From contig NZ_CALGNQ010000133.1 in assembly GCF_937958535.1 (NCBI RefSeq), positions 1 through 5,371 on the forward strand: a DNA stretch of 5,371 nucleotides. Direction: 5' to 3'. Below, in pieces: positions 1-5,371 of this stretch. Position numbers and translations under genes: made by a program. Under the pieces are notes generated by a model, which saw only the letters and a program-made list of their open reading frames with translations, did not search any database and was not told where the DNA came from. Position 1 is the first letter of the stretch. Each line of letters starts with the position of its first letter. The stretch is from an uncultured Georgenia sp. (lineage in GTDB: Bacteria > Actinomycetota > Actinomycetes > Actinomycetales > Actinomycetaceae).

Positions 1-1353
1 GGTGAGGGGCTCACCGAGTCGGAGATCGTCACCTGGCACGTCGCCGAGGGCGACGTCGTCGAGCTCAACCAGGTGCTCGCGGAGGTCGAGACCGCCAAGG
101 CGGTGGTCGACCTGCCGAGCCCCTACGCGGGCCGCATCGTCCGGCTCCACGCCGCGGAGGGCGAGGTCGTCCCGGTCGGCGCGCCGCTCGTCGACTTCGA
201 GCCGGCCGGCGACCGCGGCACGGCTCCACCGCCGGCTCCCACGGAGCCGGCCGTCGCACCGGGTGCTGCCGCGCCTGGAGCGTCCGGGACGCCGTCCACC
301 GCCACGCCGGCCACCCCCGCCGAGCCTGCCGCCTCGACCGCCGGGCCCGCCGCGGCGGCTCCGCAGCGGCACGCGGTGCTCGTCGGCTACGGACCGCGGA
401 CCGAGGCCGGCGCCCGTCCGCGGCGCCGCCCGCGCACGTGGGAGACCGTGCCCTACCGCCGGCCGAGCGCAGTGGAGCACCGCCACACCACCCCGCGGGC
501 GATGCCCCCGGTACGGATGCTCGCCCGGCACCTCGGCGTGGACCTCGACACCGTGCGCGGTACCGGCCCGGACGGGCTCATCCGCCGCGCCGATGTCGAG
601 GCGGTGGCCGGCACCGCACCCGGGCCCGAGCACACGGCCGACGCCGCGGTGCGCCACGGCCGGGCCTCGACCTTCGTCCCGGTCACGGGGCTGCGCAAGC
701 ACACTGCCCGCGCCATGGTCGAGTCGGCGTTCAGCGCCCCGCACGCCGCCGTCCACTCCACGGTGGACGTCTCCGAGACCCTCCCGCTGCTGCGCCGCAC
801 CAAGGACCGTGTCACCGGGCACGCCCCGACCTTACTCTCGCTCGTCTGCCGGGCGGTCGTGCTCGCCGCCCGGCGCACGCCGTCGGCCAACGCCCGCTTC
901 GACGCCGAGGGCGGCCGTATCGAGCAGTTCGGGGCCGTGCACCTGGGGATCGCGGTGGCCACCGACCGCGGCCTGGTGGTGCCGACCGTCCGGGAGGCCG
1001 ACACGCTCGACGCCGGCACGCTGGCCGAGCGGATCGCCCGCCAGGCAGGCCGGGCACGGGAGGGCACCCTGTCCCCCGCCGAGCTGAGCGGGTCGACGCT
1101 CACGGTGACGAACGTCGGGGTGTTCGGCGTCGACGGCGGCGTGCCGATCCTCAACCCGGGCCAGAGCACCATCGTCGCGCTCGGTGCGGTGCGCCGTCGC
1201 CCGTGGGAGTACCGCGGTGAGGTCGCGCTGCGGGAGGTGGTGACGGTGACGGTCTCCTTCGACCACCGCGTGCTGGACGGTGCCGAGGCGGCGGCGTTCC
1301 TCACCGACGTCACCGACGTCCTGGGCGACCCGGCGCTCCTCCTCACCCGCTGA
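1..1353 (+). CDS. Dihydrolipoamide acyltransferase, E2 component of a 2-oxo acid dehydrogenase complex (5' partial)
   Basis: The protein carries acyl groups on a lipoyl-lysine and transfers them to CoA in the cytoplasmic pyruvate or branched-chain 2-oxo acid dehydrogenase complex. The frame is open from base 1, so the start lies upstream; entry at GEGLTESEIV suggests only about 10-15 residues are missing. Counting from base 1, an N-terminal biotinyl/lipoyl domain spans about residues 1-67, with lipoyl lysine K33 in the ETAKAVV motif. An Ala/Pro-rich linker follows (about 68-120), with the VLVGYG motif and an Arg-rich stretch often seen in actinobacterial E2s. The peripheral E1/E3-binding domain is at about 168-203 (PPVRMLARHLGVDLDTVRGTG). 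The acyltransferase domain is at about 224-450 and has the catalytic DHRVLDG motif (H422, D426). The C-terminus is complete, with a TGA stop. A single lipoyl domain and the linker style favour the branched-chain (BkdC/PdhC-like) type over multi-lipoyl DlaT, but substrate cannot be settled from this sequence. E1 genes would be expected just upstream. Confidence 0.95.
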   Translation, partial: GEGLTESEIVTWHVAEGDVVELNQVLAEVETAKAVVDLPSPYAGRIVRLHAAEGEVVPVGAPLVDFEPAGDRGTAPPPAPTEPAVAPGAAAPGASGTPSTATPATPAEPAASTAGPAAAAPQRHAVLVGYGPRTEAGARPRRRPRTWETVPYRRPSAVEHRHTTPRAMPPVRMLARHLGVDLDTVRGTGPDGLIRRADVEAVAGTAPGPEHTADAAVRHGRASTFVPVTGLRKHTARAMVESAFSAPHAAVHSTVDVSETLPLLRRTKDRVTGHAPTLLSLVCRAVVLAARRTPSANARFDAEGGRIEQFGAVHLGIAVATDRGLVVPTVREADTLDAGTLAERIARQAGRAREGTLSPAELSGSTLTVTNVGVFGVDGGVPILNPGQSTIVALGAVRRRPWEYRGEVALREVVTVTVSFDHRVLDGAEAAAFLTDVTDVLGDPALLLTR

Positions 1354-1354
1354 C

Positions 1355-1378
1355 CCGCCGCGCGCCGTCGCGGGGCGG
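1355..1378. terminator. Weak GC-rich hairpin between convergent stop codons
   Basis: The 27 bp between the stop of the E2 gene and the stop of the converging metallopeptidase gene can fold into an imperfect stem. Bases 1355-1359 (ccgcc) pair with 1374-1378 (ggcgg), and 1360-1362 (gcg) with 1369-1371 (cgc), with a two-base bulge and a six-base loop. No T-tract follows on either strand, so it is not a classical intrinsic terminator. In a genome this GC-rich such a stem can also arise by chance. Its position between converging genes is the main reason to list it. Confidence 0.3.
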
Positions 1379-1380
1379 CG

Positions 1381-2267
1381 TCACGGGGTCTGCGCGGCGA
1401 AGGTGTCGCAGGCCTGGAGGCGACCCTCGCGGTACCCCGTGGTGAACCAGCGGGTCCGCTGCTCCGCCGAGCCGTGGGTCCAGGTGTGGGGCTGGACCTC
1501 CCGGCCGGCGGACTCCTGGATGCGGTCGTCGCCGACGGCGGCGGCGGCGTCCAGCGCGGTCCGCACCTGGTCCGCGGTGGGCTCGCGGAGGAACGCCTGC
1601 CCGGTGTCGGGGTCGATGGTGGTGGCGGCGGCGCCGATGAACATCCCGGCGTAGCAGTCGGCCTGCAACTCCAGGCGCACGGCGTCGCCGGAGGGACCGG
1701 TGTCCTGGCGGTCCACCGACTCCATCGTGCCGAGCATGTGCTGGGTGTGGTGGCCCCACTCGTGGGCGACGATGTACATCTGCGCCAGGGGCGCGTTCTG
1801 CGCCCCGAGCTGGGACTCGAGCTGGTCGAAGAAGCCGAGGTCGAGGAAGACGGAGGAGTCCGCCGGGCAGTAGAAGGGGCCGACGGCAGAGGTCGCCGCG
1901 CCGCAGCCGGTCTGCACCGAGTCGGTGAAGATGGTGAAGCCCGGCGGGGTGTAGGCGCCGGTGGTCTGCTCGCTCATCACCCCGTCCCAGTAGACGTCGA
2001 GGGCGTCGGCCGTCAGGACCATGCGGCCTCGGTGTGGGCGTTGGCGTCCGCGCCGGTCCGGCAGTGGCTCAGGTCCTGGCCCGGGCCGGCGTCGCCGCCG
2101 CCTCCGCCGCCGAGGAGCCCGGCCGGGTCCTGCCCGGTGAGGAGCATGACGAGGACGACGACGATGAGCCCGCCGCCGCCCAGCCCGCCGCCGATGGCCA
2201 TCCCGCGCCGCCCGCGTGACGTGCGGACGCGACCGGCGTCCCCGCGCACCCCGTCGTTGAACGTCAT
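1381..2267 (-). pseudogene. YpfJ-like neutral zinc metallopeptidase, interrupted by a single-base frameshift
   Basis: This is a membrane-anchored metallopeptidase gene of the YpfJ/putative neutral zinc metallopeptidase family; the substrate is unknown. Frame one starts at ATG 2267 with MTFNDGVRGDAGRVRT, the family's usual actinobacterial N-terminus, then one hydrophobic anchor (residues 24-44), a Gly-rich linker and HCRTGADANAHTE. It then meets TGA at 2013-2015. Frame two carries the rest: RMVLTADALDVYW, GCGAA and VGPFYCPAD motifs, the zinc site HEWGH (bases 1764-1750), ELQADCYAG (likely source of the third metal ligand), and the family C-terminus THGSAEQRTRWF...GRLQACDTF, ending at 1381. Adding one T on the coding strand between 2028 and 2027 joins the halves as ...AHTE-C-RMVL..., giving a 295-residue protein with H169, E170, H173 and E200. 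No other lesion is visible, so this is either a very recent mutation or a sequence error. An ATG at 2022 could start the soluble catalytic part alone, but without anchor or signal. The ribosome site is weak (AGGG directly against the ATG at 2267). Confidence 0.88.
2027..2028 (-). other. Frameshift point in the metallopeptidase gene
   Basis: On the coding (minus) strand the sequence reads acc-gag-gcc-gca-tgg-tcc-tga in the N-terminal frame, while the catalytic half continues as cgc-atg-gtc-ctg. One missing base is enough to join the frames. If that base is T directly after gag, the codon tgc (Cys) appears just before cgc. From memory, actinobacterial homologues have TGADAN, four residues, then Cys-Arg at this place, and the restored sequence matches that spacing exactly. 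Confidence 0.75.
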
Positions 2268-2289
2268 CCCTGCATCTTGCGCCCAGAGC

Positions 2290-2368
2290 GGGCGTCACGC
2301 CCGGTGGGCGTCACGGTCACCCTCCGCTCACCCCGCTCACCCCACCGGTCACCCGAGCGACAGGTGAC
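2290..2368. promoter_or_regulatory. Cluster of (G/C)TCAC repeats in the divergent intergenic region; candidate operator
   Basis: The 223-bp gap between the two divergent genes holds six same-strand copies of a TCAC core. GTCAC occurs at 2294-2298, 2310-2314, 2316-2320 and 2348-2352; CTCAC at 2327-2331 and 2336-2340. One inverted copy, GTGAC, lies at 2364-2368. Within the cluster there are a 10-bp direct repeat GGGCGTCACG (2290-2299 and 2306-2315), a perfect 9-bp tandem repeat CCGCTCACC (2324-2332, 2333-2341), a palindrome GGGCG-TCA-CGCCC (2290-2302), and an inverted repeat GTCACC/GGTGAC (2348-2353 and 2363-2368, nine-base loop). The array starts about 22 bp upstream of the metallopeptidase start and ends about 122 bp upstream of the membrane-protein start, so it could act on either gene. 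No binding protein can be named, and no convincing -35/-10 pair was found nearby. Chance repetition in GC-rich DNA remains possible. Confidence 0.4.
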
Positions 2369-2490
2369 GATCCCCCGGCCCTTCATCGTCAAGCGTCGAG
2401 AGTGGCCGTCGAGACGTGGGTAGGTTCCGCAGCAGGCCCCGGTCCGTTCACGGCGGGGGGCCACGTTGTCGGACGAGGGCGGGCGGAGAC

Positions 2491-2829
2491 ATGACACAGG
2501 ACGCGGCGCAGCGACGGGACGGGACGGTCGACCCGCGGTCCTGGCCGGTGGTGGCCCAGGCCGTCACCGTGGCCGGTGCTGCGGCGCTGGCCGGGTTGGT
2601 GTCCACCGGGGCAGCTCCCTGGCCGCTCGCCGGAGCCGGCTACGTCCTCGGCGCCGTGGTCGCGGTCTTCCTGCTCACCCTCCACCGGTCACTCACCTCC
2701 GTCCGGCGGAGCAAGCACTTCCGGCCCAACCCGCTCCTCGACCGCACGGCGGTCGCACTCGCGGCGCTGGGCCTCCTGGTCGGGCTCTACAGCGGCTACC
2801 TCGTGGCGACGGAGCTGGCGAAGTGGTGA
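2491..2829 (+). CDS. Small three-helix integral membrane protein, function unknown
   Basis: This 112-residue protein belongs to no family I recognise. A polar N-terminus (1-18) is followed by three predicted transmembrane helices at about residues 19-39, 45-66 and 85-107. Helices 2 and 3 are joined by a basic loop (RSLTSVRRSKHFRPN), which by the positive-inside rule is cytoplasmic; the N-terminus would then also be cytoplasmic and the short C-terminus (ELAKW) extracytoplasmic. ATG 2491 was chosen because it is the only Met near the first helix and lies behind purine-rich GAGGG (2475-2479) and GGAG (2485-2488). A GTG at 2416 in the same frame would add 25 Arg-rich residues with no clear ribosome site. 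Its stop overlaps the start of the VWA gene as GTGA, so the two are probably one transcript with coupled translation. A role as membrane partner of the VWA protein is inferred from this linkage alone. Confidence 0.82.
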   Translation: MTQDAAQRRDGTVDPRSWPVVAQAVTVAGAAALAGLVSTGAAPWPLAGAGYVLGAVVAVFLLTLHRSLTSVRRSKHFRPNPLLDRTAVALAALGLLVGLYSGYLVATELAKW

Positions 2830-5371
2830 GGCGCCCAGGAGCGGCGGTCCTCGTCGGGCTGCTCACCTCACTCCTCCTGCTCGGCACCACGCCCGCGGCC
2901 GCCGAGCTCTCGGCGGTCGGGTCGGAGAGCGTTTCCGCGGTCGCCGCCTGCACCGCGCAGGCCGACCACCTCCTGGCGGCCGTCGTCGTGGACGAGTCGT
3001 CCAGCCTGCGCGACACCGATCCCGGTGACCTGCGGGTCGGTGCCATCGAGACGGCGCTCGACTCCCTCGAGCGACTCGCGGACGACGGAGACGCGCTCAC
3101 CGTCGAGGCCCGGCTCTCGGTCTTCGGCGAGACGAGCACCGAGCTCGTCGGCTGGGGCGACCTCGCCGGCGGCCACGCCGAGGAGCTGCGCACGGCGGTC
3201 CGCGAGGAGCTGCCCGAGCGCGACGGCGCCCGCCTGACCGACTACCGCCGGGCGCTCGGGGACGCGCAGGCGGCGCTGGGCGACCGTGCCGCCGAGCTCG
3301 GCGGCACGGCGTGCAAGCTCGTGCTCTGGCTGACCGACGGCAAGCTCGACGTCGACGGCTGGGGCGAGGGCCCGGCCACCGCGGCCGCCCGGGCCGAGCT
3401 GTGCGAACCCGGGGGCCTCGTCGACGGTGTGCGTGCCGACGGCATCACCGTCGTCGCGATGGGCCTGATGACCTCCGCGGGCCGCGGTGCCGTCACCGAC
3501 CTCGACCGGGACCGGCTGCGGGCGATCGCCGAGGGCAGTGCCGGCAGCGAGTCCTGCGGCACGGCACCGGTCCCCGCCGACGTCACGAACGGGGCGTTCC
3601 TCAACGCCGACGACGCCGGAGCACTCGCCCGGCTCTTCGCCGAGATGGGCGCCCTCCTGGAGGGCCTGACGCCCTCCGGGACGGTCGGGTGCCCGGGCGC
3701 GGAGTGCCCCGACGGCCGCTTCCCCATCGCCGCGGACCCCGGCGTCGGCGGGTTCCGGCTGGTGGCGGAGAGCACCCCGGACGCCGCGGCCATGCACCTC
3801 GTCGCCCCCGACGGCACGACGGTGGTGCTCGACCGGCCCACCACGGACGTCGGTGGGTCCTCCGTCAGCGTCCTGGTCACCGGTTCGCTGACCACCGTCG
3901 ACGTCCGCGGCCTGGAGCGGAACACCGGCACGTGGACGCTCGTCACCGACCCGACCGCGACCACGCTGATCGACGTCTACCACTTCTGGGGTGTCACGCT
4001 CACCGTCGAGGCACCGCACGGTGTGGTGATCGGCGAGCCGAGCGAGCTGCGCATCACGCCCCGCACGACGGACGGGTCGCCCGTGCACCTCGACACCTAC
4101 TCCTCGACCACGCTGGAGGCCACCGTCGGTGGGGAGGTGCACGAGCTCCGCCCGGACGGGGACGGCTGGGCCACCGACGTCACGGTGCCCGCGGACGCTG
4201 CCCCCTCCTCGCTCGTCGTCACCGGCCGGGCGACCGCCGTCACGCACCCGAACGGCATCGAGCTCGGCCCCGTCATGGTCGAGCAGAGCCTCACGACGCA
4301 GTTCCCGGCGTCGTTCCCGGTCCCGACCCCGGCGCGGGTGGACCTGGGCCGGCTCAGCGGCGAGAGGAGCGCGGCTGCCGCGCTGACCTTCACCGGGTCC
4401 GAGCACGGACCGACCCGGGTCTGCCTCGGCCCCGGCACCGTCACGGCGCACCCCGCCCGCGCCGGGGACGTCACCCTGACCGCGGACACCGAGTGCTCCG
4501 ACATCGCGGCCGGAGCCTCGGTCGACGTCACGGTCACCTTCACGGCGGAGGCTCCGGCCGACGGACGGGTCGAGGGGAGCATCCCGGTCACGCTCGTCGA
4601 CATCGACGGCGCCACCATCGACGCCCACGTCCCCGTGACGGGGACGATGGTGCGCCCGGTGGACGACGCCACACGCTGGGGGCTCGTCGCGGCCCTGACG
4701 GCACTGGCGCTCGGTCTCGCCTACCTCAGCGCGGTGGGGGCGCGGCGCCTGCTCGGCCGCTTCCGGCTCAGCCCCTACACGAAGTACGCCGAGGTGCCGG
4801 TGCGGATCTCCGACCGCGGCCTGGAACGCACCGACGGCGCCACCGCGCTCCTCTCCTCGGAGGAGTTCCGGCACCTGCCGGTCCAGGGCCGCCACCGCTC
4901 GTTCCGGGCAGGCTCGGTCACCCACGAGGTGAGGTACCCGTGGAACCCGCTCGCCGAGCCGCAGGCCGTGGTCAGGACGGCGGGTCGCGTGCCTGTCACG
5001 CACGTCGCCCGGCAGCCGGCCGACCCCTGGCTGCGGCGCACCGAGCTCCCGGGCAGCACCGGCTTCGTGGTTGCCGCCCAGCAGCCGCTCGACGGTGAGG
5101 ACGCGGTCCGCGGGACCCTGACGATGGTGGTCGACCCCGGGCGGGAGACGGTCGCCGCACTCCTCCCCCACCGCCTGGCCGAGCTGGGCCGGGTGCACTG
5201 GCCGCGGGAGCTCACCCGGGTCCGCGCCGTCTGGGCGGACGCCGCCCGGGAGGCCGCTGCTCCCGCTCCCGGCCGCCCGCCGGCGGCCGGTCCCCCGGAC
5301 ACCCCACCCGGCCGCGTACCGTCCGGGGCCGGACCACCCGGCGGCCGATCGAGCGCGCCACCGCCGCCACC
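2826..5371 (+). CDS. Secreted, membrane-anchored von Willebrand factor A (VWA) domain protein (3' partial)
   Basis: The frame is open from GTG 2826 through the window end: 848 codons with no stop. A signal peptide spans residues 1-26 (MRRPGAAV, hydrophobic core, cleavage likely after AAA), with no lipobox. The VWA region lies at about 48-286 and has a complete MIDAS metal site: D56-x-S58-x-S60 in VVVDESSSL, T138 in RLTDY and D171 in LWLTDGK. Three beta-rich, probably Ig-like regions follow at about 308-388, 390-495 and 502-612. One transmembrane helix (about 618-640) ends at basic ARRLLGRFR. The cytoplasmic part (about 641-785) looks beta-rich and is unrecognised; a Pro/Ala/Gly-rich tail follows to the edge. 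Eight cysteines (42, 163, 193, 244, 289, 294, 533, 557) all lie outside the membrane. VWA proteins with MIDAS bind ligands through a divalent metal, so adhesion, sensing or assembly outside the membrane is likely. The GTG overlaps the preceding stop by four bases, with GGAG at 2811-2814 as possible ribosome site. The VWA call is firm; the role is unknown. Confidence 0.9.
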   Translation, partial: MRRPGAAVLVGLLTSLLLLGTTPAAAELSAVGSESVSAVAACTAQADHLLAAVVVDESSSLRDTDPGDLRVGAIETALDSLERLADDGDALTVEARLSVFGETSTELVGWGDLAGGHAEELRTAVREELPERDGARLTDYRRALGDAQAALGDRAAELGGTACKLVLWLTDGKLDVDGWGEGPATAAARAELCEPGGLVDGVRADGITVVAMGLMTSAGRGAVTDLDRDRLRAIAEGSAGSESCGTAPVPADVTNGAFLNADDAGALARLFAEMGALLEGLTPSGTVGCPGAECPDGRFPIAADPGVGGFRLVAESTPDAAAMHLVAPDGTTVVLDRPTTDVGGSSVSVLVTGSLTTVDVRGLERNTGTWTLVTDPTATTLIDVYHFWGVTLTVEAPHGVVIGEPSELRITPRTTDGSPVHLDTYSSTTLEATVGGEVHELRPDGDGWATDVTVPADAAPSSLVVTGRATAVTHPNGIELGPVMVEQSLTTQFPASFPVPTPARVDLGRLSGERSAAAALTFTGSEHGPTRVCLGPGTVTAHPARAGDVTLTADTECSDIAAGASVDVTVTFTAEAPADGRVEGSIPVTLVDIDGATIDAHVPVTGTMVRPVDDATRWGLVAALTALALGLAYLSAVGARRLLGRFRLSPYTKYAEVPVRISDRGLERTDGATALLSSEEFRHLPVQGRHRSFRAGSVTHEVRYPWNPLAEPQAVVRTAGRVPVTHVARQPADPWLRRTELPGSTGFVVAAQQPLDGEDAVRGTLTMVVDPGRETVAALLPHRLAELGRVHWPRELTRVRAVWADAAREAAAPAPGRPPAAGPPDTPPGRVPSGAGPPGGRSSAPPPP

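Noticed and set aside
453..1346. Minus-strand open frame of 297 codons opposite the E2 gene
   Set aside because: It is antisense to firmly identified E2 catalytic and binding domains and shows only Ser/Arg/Thr/Ala-rich sequence without motifs.
2013..2035. Programmed ribosomal frameshift as explanation for the split metallopeptidase
   Set aside because: There is no slippery heptamer or homopolymer at the junction and no obvious stimulatory structure, and homologues are, as far as I know, single-frame genes. A -1 shift without the missing base would also lack the conserved Cys.
2023..2298. N-terminal extension of the metallopeptidase catalytic frame up to an ATG at 2298, which would make a 305-residue unbroken protein
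   Set aside because: The extension is Arg/Gly-rich shadow sequence with no membrane anchor, whereas the neighbouring frame at the same bases encodes the typical family N-terminus. The extension is an accident of the frameshift.
2416..2490. Upstream GTG start for the small membrane protein
   Set aside because: The added residues are Arg/Gly-rich and unlike a protein N-terminus, no ribosome site precedes the GTG, and ATG 2491 has purine-rich sequence just upstream.
3311..5098. A 595-codon plus-strand frame inside the VWA gene
   Set aside because: It is the out-of-frame shadow of the VWA reading frame, rich in Arg/His/Pro/Gly with no recognisable domain.
2868..5198. A 776-codon open frame on the minus strand opposite the VWA gene
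   Set aside because: Its product is a monotonous Gly/Arg/Asp/Val/Ala mixture with no motif or hydrophobic pattern, while the plus-strand frame has a signal peptide, MIDAS residues, a membrane helix and G/C-ending codons. Long antisense frames are common opposite real genes at this GC content.
1..5371. Search for CRISPR arrays, tRNA or rRNA genes, insertion sequences and attachment sites
   Set aside because: Nothing with regular repeat-spacer structure, tRNA-like folds, transposase motifs or terminal inverted repeats was seen. The short repeats in 2290-2368 are too small and irregular for a CRISPR.

Overview
The window is very GC-rich, and codons in the real reading frames end almost always in G or C. 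Together with an E2 subunit and a YpfJ-type metallopeptidase of actinobacterial style, this points to a high-GC actinomycete, possibly in or near the Cellulomonadaceae/Micrococcales. The genus is a guess from protein style only.

Layout: (1) Positions 1-1353, + strand: most of a dihydrolipoamide acyltransferase (E2 of a 2-oxo acid dehydrogenase complex), cut at its N-terminus by the window edge. (2) Positions 1381-2267, - strand, convergent with E2 across a 27-bp gap: a YpfJ-like neutral zinc metallopeptidase gene interrupted by one apparent single-base deletion near 2027/2028. Both halves are otherwise intact, and restoring one base recreates a conserved cysteine. (3) Positions 2268-2490: a divergent intergenic region with a dense array of (G/C)TCAC repeats, the best candidate regulatory DNA in the window. 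(4) Positions 2491-2829, + strand: a small protein with three predicted transmembrane helices. (5) Positions 2826-5371, + strand: a large secreted/membrane-anchored von Willebrand factor A (VWA) protein. It overlaps gene 4 by GTGA and runs off the right edge of the window still in frame.

Genes 4 and 5 look like the start of one operon. The VWA protein has a signal peptide, a complete MIDAS metal site, a run of beta-rich extracytoplasmic regions, one transmembrane helix and a cytoplasmic C-terminal part with a Pro-rich tail. It could therefore link extracytoplasmic adhesion or sensing to a cytoplasmic partner. Membrane VWA proteins are known companions of a divergent FtsZ/tubulin-like family proposed to act in membrane remodelling. 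Whether this locus is such a system depends on the genes just past position 5371, which cannot be seen here. The E2 gene is ordinary metabolism and appears functionally unrelated to the operon on the right.
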